A stretch of 8,677 nt of DNA from Verrucomicrobiales bacterium (GCA_002729295.1 PBTU01000118.1:1-8677), one strand, 5' to 3'. Positions 1 to 6,977 are shown, counted from the stretch's first letter. The notes: generated from the letters alone by a model not told the origin. Made by a program: numbers and translations.

Positions 1-2
1 AG

Positions 3-899
3 CTTGTCGCCCTCGGGTTCTTTGAGACCCAAACCATCAAGCTCATCGCGGAATCACAAATCCGCGATTGCCTACCCATCCGCCCGCTCATCGATGGCGA
101 TCTCGTCAAAGTCGCCCGCCCACTCAGTGAAGACCACGCCATCCTGCGTCCTTCTCTGACTCCCGGACTCATTGCAACCGCCGAAAACAACCTCCGCCAG
201 GGGGCCAAGACTCTCCGATTCTTCGAAGCCGGTCGCCAGTTCCGCAATGCCGGTGGCGGCAAGGCGACCGACCTCGAAGCTGATTCTCTCGCCCTCCTCA
301 TGAGCGGCGGAGCCCAGCCACCATCGTGGTCACGAGAAGAAAACCGCCAGATCGACCTCTACGATCTCAAGTCCGCGATTCAGGCTCTCCTCGGAGGCAA
401 TGCCATTCAGTTCTCACCCCGCCCGCGCGAAGGATTCCTCATCGCCGGTGACATTCAACTCAACGGCAAGCCCATCGGCACCTATGCCCAGGCTCTCCCA
501 TCGCGCGCCCGCGAACTCGATTGCTCGACGCCGCTTTACCTCGCCGAACTCGATCTCAAGAAAGTCCTCTCTCTCGCAAAAGACTTCTTTCAGGTCGAAG
601 CCCTCCCGCAATTCCCCGGCTCAAGCCGTGACATCGCCATGGAACTTCCCGTCACCACCACGAATGCCGAGATCGAAAAAGCCCTCGCCAAACACAACGA
701 CCCGCTTCTCGTCTCCGCGACCTGCTTCGACCAGTTCAGCGATTCTTCCGGAGAAAAAATGCCCGCCAATAAAAAATCCATCGCCTATTCCTTCACCTAC
801 CGCTCCAGCGAAGGCACCTTGAAGCAAAAACAAATCGATGCCTCCCACGACAAACTCCGCGCGCATCTTGAAAAAACTCTGCCCGTAGCCTTCCGTTAG
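3..899 (+). CDS. pheT: Phenylalanine--tRNA ligase beta subunit, C-terminal part (5' end outside window)
   Basis: This is the beta chain of the alpha2-beta2 phenylalanyl-tRNA synthetase, a cytoplasmic enzyme that charges tRNA-Phe. The frame is open from the first complete codon at position 3 to the TAG at 897-899, giving the last 298 residues of a protein normally near 800. The first ~100 residues belong to the catalytic-like core, seen as LGFFETQT, PLSEDHAILRPSLTPGL and FFEAGRQFRN. YDLKSAIQALL and LYLAELDLKKVL are typical of the following segment. From about residue 204 the anticodon-binding FDX-ACB domain starts at FPGSSRDIAM, continues with FDQFSD and KKSIAYSFTYRS, and ends at the usual final arginine (VAFR). 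The reading frame is intact, and a gene for an exported protein starts 6 bases downstream. Identity is essentially certain; only the 5' end is missing. Confidence 0.97.
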   Translation, partial: LVALGFFETQTIKLIAESQIRDCLPIRPLIDGDLVKVARPLSEDHAILRPSLTPGLIATAENNLRQGAKTLRFFEAGRQFRNAGGGKATDLEADSLALLMSGGAQPPSWSREENRQIDLYDLKSAIQALLGGNAIQFSPRPREGFLIAGDIQLNGKPIGTYAQALPSRARELDCSTPLYLAELDLKKVLSLAKDFFQVEALPQFPGSSRDIAMELPVTTTNAEIEKALAKHNDPLLVSATCFDQFSDSSGEKMPANKKSIAYSFTYRSSEGTLKQKQIDASHDKLRAHLEKTLPVAFR

Positions 900-905
900 A
901 TCATC

Positions 906-1622
906 ATGAAGAAATCTCTCCTCGCACTCCTGTCGATCTCTCTCCTGCACGGCGAGGATAAAGCCACCTTGCTGTTCGAGGACGATTTCGAGCGAAAGGA
1001 ATCCCAGGAAAAAACCGAGGAGATTGGAAAGGGCTGGGGCTCGAATAGCAAGAAGAGGGCAAAGGGCAACAAGCAGGTCGACCTCAAGGACGGCGCGATG
1101 CACATCGCGATCCATCCCGAGGCAGATCACGCCGTTTCAGTCACTCACGAGGCTAAATTCAAAAACGGACGCATCGACCTCCGCTTTCAGCTCGAAAATA
1201 AAGACGACAGCCTCGGGCTCAACTTCGCCGACCTCGACTACAAAAAAGTTCACGCCGGACACCTCTGTGTCACTCGCATTGGAACCTCCAGTCTTGTCAT
1301 TTCCGACCTCAAGACCGGCGTTATGGATTTAAAAGTCCGCCAGCTTCGCCAGTCAAATAAGCTCTCCCCAACCCTCGTCAAAATGCTCATGACCAAGACG
1401 AAGAAGTTTGATCACAAAATCGAGCCGGGCAAATGGCACACACTCAGCGTACGCATCTATGCCAACATCATGTCCGTCACCATCAACGACAAAGAAGTCG
1501 GCAAACTCTCCTCTACCGGCATCGGCCACCCCACCAAGACAACCCTCCGTCTTTCCGTTAAGAAAAAGGCCATCGTCGATGATGTGAAAATCTACTCTCT
1601 TGACCGGGAAGCACCGGAATAG
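906..1622 (+). CDS. Small exported protein with a predicted lectin-like (LamG/DUF1080-like) fold
   Basis: This 238-residue protein has a short signal peptide (MKKSLLALLSISLLHG, residues 1-16), so it is probably exported. The mature part looks like one beta-sandwich of the concanavalin/LamG/DUF1080 type common in PVC bacteria. It opens with LFEDDFER, then GAMHIAIHPEADHAV. Next are the strand-rich FKNGRIDLRFQLENKDDSLGLNFAD, split here as FKNGRIDLRF and DDSLGLNFAD, and then WHTLSVRIYANIMSVTINDK. It closes with VDDVKIYSL, the usual last strand of such folds. The protein is unusually rich in lysine. I recognise no catalytic residues; a sugar-binding or structural role is inference from fold only. 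The ATG lies 6 bases after the pheT stop without a Shine-Dalgarno sequence, so co-transcription with pheT is likely. The fold call is moderate; the coding status is firm. Confidence 0.85.
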   Translation: MKKSLLALLSISLLHGEDKATLLFEDDFERKESQEKTEEIGKGWGSNSKKRAKGNKQVDLKDGAMHIAIHPEADHAVSVTHEAKFKNGRIDLRFQLENKDDSLGLNFADLDYKKVHAGHLCVTRIGTSSLVISDLKTGVMDLKVRQLRQSNKLSPTLVKMLMTKTKKFDHKIEPGKWHTLSVRIYANIMSVTINDKEVGKLSSTGIGHPTKTTLRLSVKKKAIVDDVKIYSLDREAPE

Positions 1623-1624
1623 CT

Positions 1625-1651
1625 AAAAAAAGGATTCATCTTTCAACATCC
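1625..1651 (-). terminator. Weak candidate terminator after the M42 peptidase gene
   Basis: The two genes ending at 1622 (+) and 1688 (-) converge over a 65-base spacer. Read on the minus strand, a GGAT/ATCC stem (1648-1651 with 1632-1635, 12-base loop) runs directly into seven T residues (1631-1625). A second pairing, GATTC 1633-1637 with GAATC 1668-1672, could compete with it. The T tract is good but the stem is only 4 bp, so this is a weak candidate. I see no clear terminator on the plus strand for the gene ending at 1622. Confidence 0.3.
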
Positions 1652-1687
1652 AAGAGAATGCTCCGCAGAATCGCGGCCTGGGGTCTT

Positions 1688-2758
1688 CTAAAGATAGGAG
1701 GTGAACCCATCCACCGTGCTCTGATCCAAACGTTTAACCATCGCTAACGAGAGGGCCACCATGGCGTGGTAATCATGATCGGAGATAATGGCGTTGTGCG
1801 AATGGATGTATCGGGCAGGCGTTCCCAGCACCACCGAAGGAATTCCCTCATTTGCGATATTAAATGAACCTGCATCCGTTCCGCCGCTCGTGCGCACGGT
1901 TACTTGATGAGGAATCCCTTCCGCTTGCGCCGTCTCAATGGCAAAGCGACCAAGATGTGGGTTCATGATGGCGCTCGGATCATGCAAACGAATTTGCACT
2001 CCCCCACCGATCACCCCCTGACTCTCGGAAAGAGGCATGCCCGGAGTGTCGTCGGCAGGCGGGCCCTCTAAAACAATGGCAACATCTGGCTTGGTGACAT
2101 GAGCAAGCGTCTTGGCTCCGCGCAGACCGAGTTCTTCCTGGACCGATCCGGCAACGATCAATTCACAGCATTGAGCCTCGGCTTCCTGACCGACTTGAAT
2201 CGCTCCCGCCATGCCGACGCGATTGTCGAAGGCCTTGGTCATATACCATCCCTTTTGTCGCATCGGCGTCCACGGGCTCCACGGGCAAATTGGATCGCCC
2301 AAGCGAACTCCCCACTCCTCGGCCTCGGCTTGCGAGCGCGCAGTGATGTCGACAAACATATTTGGCACACCGATAACCTTGTTCCGCTCAGCCTCGGAAA
2401 GGAAATGCGGCGGGCGGGAACAAATCGTCCCCATGATCTTATCTCCGGAAAAGGTTTTTACCTCAACTCGCTGGGATAGCAGAGTATGCCCCCACCAGCC
2501 TCCAACCGGCACCATTTTGAGAAAGCCATTTGGAAGGATCGTTTGAACACGAAATCCTACCTCGTCCATGTGCCCCTCGACCATGATTTTGGGTCCGGAA
2601 TCACCCTTGCGACAATAGACCGAGCCCACTTTATCACTTCCGAGCTCGCCATATTCACGGAGTTCATTGACGAAGATTTCCCGCACTTCGTCCTCAAATC
2701 CGGGGACGCTGTGGGCTTGCGTGAGAGATTCGAGGAGAGCGATACCTTTTTTCTGCAT
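1688..2758 (-). CDS. M42 family metallopeptidase (TET-type aminopeptidase)
   Basis: This is a 356-residue cytoplasmic M42 peptidase. The family forms large dodecameric shells that trim peptides, or glucanases in older annotation, with two metal ions per active site. All expected active-site positions can be found. They are H63 in GHMDEVGF with D65 behind it, D178 in KAFDNRVG, catalytic E208 and metal-binding E209 in VQEELGLRGA, E231 in LEGPPADDTPG, and H319 in YIHSHNAI. The offset from the archaeal PhTET residues as I recall them is a constant 4-5 residues, which supports a complete enzyme. The D235-equivalent ligand is glutamate here, a substitution I believe is also found in E. coli YpdE-type members. 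The ATG at 2758 has an AGGA 7 bases upstream (2766-2769), the only recognisable ribosome binding site in this window. The gene diverges from DAHP synthase and its substrate is not predictable. Confidence 0.95.
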   Translation of the reverse strand: MQKKGIALLESLTQAHSVPGFEDEVREIFVNELREYGELGSDKVGSVYCRKGDSGPKIMVEGHMDEVGFRVQTILPNGFLKMVPVGGWWGHTLLSQRVEVKTFSGDKIMGTICSRPPHFLSEAERNKVIGVPNMFVDITARSQAEAEEWGVRLGDPICPWSPWTPMRQKGWYMTKAFDNRVGMAGAIQVGQEAEAQCCELIVAGSVQEELGLRGAKTLAHVTKPDVAIVLEGPPADDTPGMPLSESQGVIGGGVQIRLHDPSAIMNPHLGRFAIETAQAEGIPHQVTVRTSGGTDAGSFNIANEGIPSVVLGTPARYIHSHNAIISDHDYHAMVALSLAMVKRLDQSTVDGFTSYL

Positions 2759-2781
2759 GGGAAAGTCCTAACAACCCACGC

Positions 2782-2810
2782 TTGAAACTTGAAATAGAAA
2801 ACCCTAGACA
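2782..2810 (+). promoter_or_regulatory. Candidate sigma70-type promoter for DAHP synthase in the divergent spacer
   Basis: TTGAAA (2782-2787) and TAGACA (2805-2810) are separated by 17 bases inside the 62-base spacer between the divergent peptidase and DAHP synthase genes. The -35 box is good and the -10 box is poor. If it is used, transcription would begin only a few bases before the ATG at 2821, giving a nearly leaderless mRNA. The TTG of the -35 box is also the first codon of an in-frame 13-codon upstream extension, so the choice of start codon and this promoter exclude each other. No second promoter for the minus-strand gene was clear to me. Confidence 0.25.
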
Positions 2811-2820
2811 GCCCCTCTTT

Positions 2821-3861
2821 ATGGAAAAGGTCTCCGACGTCAACGTCCTCAACAATACCCCTCTGCCCTCGCCGAGCATCCTGATGAACCAGGTCGCCCG
2901 AAGTCAGGATCAGGCCCAACTGGTCGCCGAATCACGCTCCGCCATCTGCGACTCCCTCTTCGTGCCGGACTCGCGATTCCTTCTGATCGTTGGTCCCTGC
3001 TCCATCCACGACACTGATGCCTGCCGTTCCTACGCCGAAAAACTCGCCGGCTTGGCTGAAGAGGTGAAAGACAAGATCCTAGTCGTGATGCGTGTTTACT
3101 TCGAAAAACCCCGCACCACGGTGGGGTGGAAGGGCCTTATCATGGACCCCGACCTCGACGGATCGGACAATATCCCCAAGGGGCTTGAAAAAGCCCGCGA
3201 GTTCCTTACCAAGATCCTCGGCCTCGGCCTCCCCACCGCTACTGAGCTTCTGGACCCTATCACGCCACAGTATATCGCCGACCTCATTTCCTGGTCCGCC
3301 ATCGGCGCTCGCACTTCGGAAAGCCAGACCCACCGCCAAATGGCCTCCGGCCTTTCCATGCCCCTCGGCTTCAAAAATACCACTTCGGGCGACGTCATCG
3401 CGGCCATCAATGCCATCAAAGCAGCCTCCAACCCGCAAACTTTCCTTGGCGTTTCCGAGGAAGGCGTGGCCTCCGCCGTCTCGACCGCCGGAAACCCCCA
3501 CTGCCACCTCATCCTCCGCGGCGGCGACAAGGGGCCGAACTTCGATCCCGACTCGATCAAGCAGACCCGTGACACTCTCTTGAAGCACAACCTCGCCCCT
3601 GGAATCATGGTCGATGCCTCCCACGCCAACTGCGGAAAGGATTGCACCAGAATGCCCGGCGTTTTCGAGGATATCGTCAAGCAACGCGCCAAAGGAGATC
3701 GCTCCATTATTGGAGCAATGCTCGAGAGCCACCTCGAAGCCAACGCCCAAAAATTTCCCCAACCCCTTGACCAGTTGAAATACGGTCAATCCATCACCGA
3801 TCAATGTATCGACTGGGAAACAACTTCTCGTATTGTAAGAGAAGCTGCTCTCAGGCTATAA
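2821..3861 (+). CDS. aroF: Class I 3-deoxy-7-phosphoheptulonate (DAHP) synthase
   Basis: The enzyme condenses phosphoenolpyruvate with erythrose 4-phosphate, the first step of the shikimate pathway. From the ATG at 2821 it is 346 residues, close to E. coli AroG (350), and aligns with it nearly end to end. Substrate motifs are GPCSIHD, MRVYFEKPRTTVGWKGL and IGARTSESQTHRQMASGL. The four metal ligands are present as C60, H268 (in DASHAN), E302 (in LESHL) and D327 (in YGQSITD). In the inhibitor-site region it has P149-Q150 and L178-S179 as AroG does, but G210 where AroG has S211. That change is associated with tyrosine rather than phenylalanine inhibition, so the symbol aroF is a guess among aroF/G/H. 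An in-frame TTG at 2782 would add 13 residues; I prefer the ATG because the length fits the family. It is followed after 16 bases by a membrane protein gene. Confidence 0.96.
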   Translation: MEKVSDVNVLNNTPLPSPSILMNQVARSQDQAQLVAESRSAICDSLFVPDSRFLLIVGPCSIHDTDACRSYAEKLAGLAEEVKDKILVVMRVYFEKPRTTVGWKGLIMDPDLDGSDNIPKGLEKAREFLTKILGLGLPTATELLDPITPQYIADLISWSAIGARTSESQTHRQMASGLSMPLGFKNTTSGDVIAAINAIKAASNPQTFLGVSEEGVASAVSTAGNPHCHLILRGGDKGPNFDPDSIKQTRDTLLKHNLAPGIMVDASHANCGKDCTRMPGVFEDIVKQRAKGDRSIIGAMLESHLEANAQKFPQPLDQLKYGQSITDQCIDWETTSRIVREAALRL

Positions 3862-3877
3862 GCAATCTCCCCACTAT

Positions 3878-4810
3878 ATGAACACTTCTCCCGACTCTTC
3901 CTGGTTCTATTCGCTAAACAACGAGAGAAAAGGTCCTGTCCCCTTCTCTGACCTTCAGGACCTTCTTGCCACCAAGCTTCCCCATTCCACCTTGGTCTGG
4001 ACCGAAGCAATGGACGGATGGGTTGCCGCTTCCACGATTCCTGAGCTTGTGAAAGCAAAGCATACCTCTTCTCAGGATCCCAATAACCCCTACGCGCCTC
4101 CCTCAACTGATCCGCAATCAAGTGAGGCAACAGGCTCACTTAACCTCGGAGATATTCCCACCAAACCGATCCCACTCGATATCGGCTTTTGCATCAAGCA
4201 GGCATGGAATTACACCAAAAACAATCTCGGTAATCTGTTCATCTTAGGCTTGGTCTATTTCATCCTCTCGGCCTTCGTTTCCAGCGCTCTGACTGGAGTC
4301 GCGACTATTGTCGATGAAGGAGGGGTGCTTCGCCTCGTTGCCGACCTCATTGGACAGGTATTCTCTCTGTTTCTGGGGATGGGAGCTCTTCGCTACGGAC
4401 ACCTTTTATCAACAGGAGAAGAACCCAAGGTCAGTGAACTTTTCTCTCAAGGATCAAAGCTTCTTTCCGCAATCGGGGCCAATATTCTCTTCCTTATCGC
4501 TTTTCTCCTCGGGCTGATCCTACTCATCATCCCCGGCATCTATGTCAGTATTCGCCTTGGCTTCTTCCAACAAGCCATTGTCGAAAAAGACCTCGGCGCC
4601 ATTGACTCTCTAAAATACAGCTGGGAGCTCACCAAAGGAAATGCCATGCCTCTATTAGGATTGTACCTTCTCGGTGTCCTGATTACCATCGCAGGTGCGC
4701 TCGCTCTGTTAGTTGGTCTCGTCTGGGCAATTCCTACCGCCTGGCTTTCCTTGATCATCGCCTTCCGCTACCTGCACGGCGGCCCACAAACTATTAAGGT
4801 GATCGATTAA
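3878..4810 (+). CDS. GYF-like (DUF4339) domain protein with multi-pass membrane domain
   Basis: This 310-residue protein has two parts. Residues 9-58 form a GYF-like domain (WFYSLNNERKGPVPFSDLQ, then WTEAMDGWVAAS), a putative protein-interaction module expected in the cytoplasm. Residues 60-98 are a polar, proline-rich linker with NPYAPP. From about 118 onward there are roughly five hydrophobic segments (near 118-138, 155-175, 199-219, 258-280 and 281-296). Between the third and fourth lies PGIYVSIRLGFFQQAIVEK followed by a Ser-Leu-Lys-Tyr-Ser-Trp-Glu-Leu-Thr-Lys-Gly helix. That arrangement recalls DUF975-like and glycerophosphodiester-phosphodiesterase-associated membrane domains of unknown function. 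Its start is 16 bases after the DAHP synthase stop, so the two are probably co-transcribed, but no functional link is known to me. No Shine-Dalgarno sequence precedes the ATG. Confidence 0.9.
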   Translation: MNTSPDSSWFYSLNNERKGPVPFSDLQDLLATKLPHSTLVWTEAMDGWVAASTIPELVKAKHTSSQDPNNPYAPPSTDPQSSEATGSLNLGDIPTKPIPLDIGFCIKQAWNYTKNNLGNLFILGLVYFILSAFVSSALTGVATIVDEGGVLRLVADLIGQVFSLFLGMGALRYGHLLSTGEEPKVSELFSQGSKLLSAIGANILFLIAFLLGLILLIIPGIYVSIRLGFFQQAIVEKDLGAIDSLKYSWELTKGNAMPLLGLYLLGVLITIAGALALLVGLVWAIPTAWLSLIIAFRYLHGGPQTIKVID

Positions 4811-4839
4811 TCCCGGGATATTCCGGCAATTTTGGAAAA

Positions 4840-4897
4840 GTGCGGCCAAGTCGCGCGAATTCTTGCTATTCGAGCCCTTCTAGGGCAAAGACCGCAC
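4840..4897 (+). promoter_or_regulatory. Candidate structured leader (three-way-junction fold) upstream of bipA
   Basis: Within the 118-base spacer before bipA, GTGCGG (4840-4845) can pair with CCGCAC (4892-4897). They enclose two adjacent perfect hairpins: CGAAT/ATTCG with a 7-base loop (4856-4872) and GCCCT/AGGGC with a 3-base loop (4874-4886). One base separates the two hairpins. The ten-base joining strand (4846-4855) is GC-rich. The layout resembles a three-way-junction regulatory RNA and leaves 31 bases to the ATG at 4929. The stems are short, so chance is a real possibility. The same interval must also contain the bipA promoter if the gene is not read from the operon upstream; I see no strong promoter match there. 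The family is not one I recognise. Confidence 0.25.
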
Positions 4898-4928
4898 GCG
4901 ATTACGCACCAACCAAGTAAACTGTACT

Positions 4929-6755
4929 ATGTCCCAGTTCAGAAACCTCGCCATTATCGCCCACGTTGACCATGGTAAAACCACCCTCGTTGATCAGCTC
5001 CTGCAGGCTGGTGGCGCCTACCGTGAAAACCAAGCTGTCACCGAGCGGGCTATGGACTCCATGGATCTGGAACGGGAAAAAGGCATTACCATTAAATCCA
5101 AGAACACTGCCGTTCACTGGAAAGATCACATCATTAACATCGTTGACACTCCGGGACACGCCGACTTCGGTGGCGAAGTAGAACGCGTCATGAAAATGGT
5201 CGACGGTGTCATTCTCGTCGTCGATGCCTTCGGTGGACCACAAGCTCAGACGCGCTTTGTTTTGCGTAAAGCCCTCCAAGAGGGCCTTAAGCCCATCATC
5301 GTCGTCAACAAGATCGACCGCCCCAACTCAGACCCACTCGGGGTGCACGACAAGGTCCTTGAGCTTTTCCTCGAACTCGATGCCACCGAGGATCAATTCG
5401 ATGCACCCACTCTTTACGGGTCTGCCAAAAACGGATTCTTCTCCACCTCACACGACGTGATCGAGGGAGACTGTATTCCTCTCATTGAAGCCATCATCGA
5501 ACACATCCCCGCTCCTATCGTGGATGCCGAGGCTCCTTTCAAAATGCTCGTTTCCAACATCGACTGGGATGACTACGTTGGTCGAATCGCCATCGGAAAG
5601 ATCCTCTCCGGCTCCATCAAGAAAGGCGACACCGTTTTCCGCTTCAAGAAAGACGGCACCAAGATTCGCACCAAAATTGGCAAGGTTTTTGAATACACCA
5701 ACCTCGGAATCCAGGACACTGAAGACGGCGTCGCTGGAAACATCGTTGGCATCGCGGGCTTCGAAGACGCCGACATTGGCGAAACCCTCGCCGGAGACGA
5801 AGAAACCGAACCGCTCCCTCCTGTCAACATCGACCCACCGTCGGTGCAGATGCAGTTCTCCATTAACGACGGCCCCTTCGCCGGAAAGGACGGAAAGCAC
5901 GTTCAATCCCGCGTCATTCGTGAGCGACTTCTTCGCGAGAAGAAGTCCAACGTCTCGATTCACGTAGAAGATTCAGAATTCGCAGGTGTCTTTAATGTCT
6001 CCGCTCGTGGCGCGATGCAGATCGCTGTTCTCGTGGAAACAATGCGCCGTGAAGGATTCGAAATTCTCGTTTCCCGCCCGACCGTCATCGTGAAGCGTGA
6101 CGAAAATGACAAACGCCTTGAACCTTGGGAAACCCTCTACCTTGAGATGCCCAGCGAGTATGCCAACCCACTTCTTAAGATTCTTAACGAACGCAAAGGC
6201 ATTCTCGAGAACATGGAGACCAACGACGCCTCCGGCCGCACCCTCATCACCGCCAACATTCCCACTCGCGGAATCATTGGTCTTGAATTCGAACTGGTCA
6301 ACCTGACCTCCGGTCACGGCATCATGTCCCACCTCTTCGATAAATATAAGCCATGGGCCGGAGCCATTTCCACCCGACAAGCCGGCACGCTTGTCTCCAT
6401 GGACACCGGCCCCGCCACCGCCTACAGCCTCCTCGCACTCGAAGGACGTGGAACCCTCTTCGTCAACCCGACCGAGGAAGTTTATACCGGCATGGTGATT
6501 GGCGAAAACTCCCGAGCCGATGACCTCCCCGTCAATCCGGTTAAAGCCAAGAAGCTCGATAATATTCGCTCCGCGACCAAGGAGAACACCCAGAAGCTCG
6601 CTCCTGCGCTCAAATTTTCCCTCGAACGCGCCATCGAATACATTGCCCCTGATGAGCTGGTCGAAGTCACTCCAAACTTCCTGCGCCTCCGCAAGCGCAT
6701 CCTCGATCCCCACGAGCGCAAGCGCGCCGTCAAGGCGGCCAAAGCCGAAGGCTAG
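4929..6755 (+). CDS. typA: Translational GTPase TypA/BipA
   Basis: This 608-residue protein (E. coli BipA has 607) is a ribosome-binding translational GTPase of the EF-G family, linked to 50S assembly and growth under stress or cold. The GTPase domain carries G1 AHVDHGKT (11-18), the switch I GITI with its threonine (52-55), G3 DTPGH (73-77, catalytic His77), G4 NKID (127-130) and G5 SAKNG (165-169). A beta-barrel domain II follows (about 204-300), then an EF-G III-like domain (about 305-385) and an EF-G V-like domain (about 397-478) ending near RGIIGLEFELVNLTSGHG. The BipA-specific C-terminal domain holds GRGTLFVNPTEEVYTGMVIG and ends LRKRILDPHERKRA. The ATG is preceded by no Shine-Dalgarno sequence. 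A strong terminator follows 23 bases after the stop, so bipA ends its transcription unit. Confidence 0.98.
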   Translation: MSQFRNLAIIAHVDHGKTTLVDQLLQAGGAYRENQAVTERAMDSMDLEREKGITIKSKNTAVHWKDHIINIVDTPGHADFGGEVERVMKMVDGVILVVDAFGGPQAQTRFVLRKALQEGLKPIIVVNKIDRPNSDPLGVHDKVLELFLELDATEDQFDAPTLYGSAKNGFFSTSHDVIEGDCIPLIEAIIEHIPAPIVDAEAPFKMLVSNIDWDDYVGRIAIGKILSGSIKKGDTVFRFKKDGTKIRTKIGKVFEYTNLGIQDTEDGVAGNIVGIAGFEDADIGETLAGDEETEPLPPVNIDPPSVQMQFSINDGPFAGKDGKHVQSRVIRERLLREKKSNVSIHVEDSEFAGVFNVSARGAMQIAVLVETMRREGFEILVSRPTVIVKRDENDKRLEPWETLYLEMPSEYANPLLKILNERKGILENMETNDASGRTLITANIPTRGIIGLEFELVNLTSGHGIMSHLFDKYKPWAGAISTRQAGTLVSMDTGPATAYSLLALEGRGTLFVNPTEEVYTGMVIGENSRADDLPVNPVKAKKLDNIRSATKENTQKLAPALKFSLERAIEYIAPDELVEVTPNFLRLRKRILDPHERKRAVKAAKAEG

Positions 6756-6778
6756 ACTCTAACACTGCTCCCAATTTC

Positions 6779-6811
6779 AAAAATCTCATCCTTTCGAAGA
6801 TGGGATTTTTT
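6779..6811 (+). terminator. Intrinsic terminator after bipA, potentially bidirectional
   Basis: A 12-bp stem forms between 6779-6790 (AAAAATCTCATC) and 6799-6810 (GATGGGATTTTT) with one G-U wobble and an 8-base loop. It ends in six T residues (6806-6811). It begins 23 bases after the bipA stop. Because the left arm starts with five A residues, the same element reads as a stem followed by T residues on the minus strand, so it could also stop read-through from the convergent gene. Confidence 0.88.
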
Positions 6812-6830
6812 ATGCAACGCTCACCGGAGG

Positions 6831-6857
6831 AAAGGAGGTAATTAATTCCACCTCTTT
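6831..6857. other. Imperfect hairpin with a full anti-SD complement and no gene behind it
   Basis: AAAGGAGGT (6831-6839) can pair with ACCTCTTT (6850-6857) with one bulged G and a 10-base loop. On the plus strand AAAGGAGGT is a textbook Shine-Dalgarno sequence and is preceded by another GGAGG (6826-6830). No ATG, GTG or TTG with an open frame lies at a useful distance downstream; the next ATGs (about 6907 and 6914) run into a terminator. The element sits between the two terminators, in sequence I would otherwise call empty. It may be a chance purine-rich stretch. Confidence 0.3.
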
Positions 6858-6926
6858 ATCAGCTCCTGAGGTGACACCGATTCTTCCGACTTCGATCGTG
6901 TAGCGTATGGAGTATGGAGATTGATC

Positions 6927-6951
6927 AAAAAAAGCCGCTCCGCAGAGCGAC
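6927..6951 (-). terminator. Intrinsic terminator of the DUF6807 gene
   Basis: On the minus strand GTCGCTC (6951-6945) pairs with GAGCGGC (6940-6934) around a TGCG loop. The stem is 7 bp including one wobble, and seven T residues follow directly (6933-6927). It lies 26 bases beyond the stop codon of the DUF6807 gene and has the classical strong form. Confidence 0.9.
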
Positions 6952-6977
6952 CCTCTCGATTAGGTTTGCGATAGGTC

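Noticed and set aside
1690..1703. TAGGAGGTGA on the plus strand, an SD-like sequence in the M42 gene tail
   Set aside because: It is inside the coding end of the minus-strand gene and no plus-strand gene begins after it; treated as chance.
3079..3804. Minus-strand frames of 241 and 215 codons opposite DAHP synthase
   Set aside because: Both are shadows of a gene with all catalytic residues present.
4811..4833. Possible terminator after the GYF-like gene (TCCCGGGA palindrome, CCGG/CCGG stem, TTTT)
   Set aside because: The 4-bp stem and an interrupted four-T run several bases away are too weak; read-through into bipA cannot be excluded.
5973..6713. A 246-codon minus-strand frame opposite bipA
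   Set aside because: It lies wholly within the certain bipA gene and its Gly/Val/Phe-rich composition is the expected antisense product of that coding sequence.
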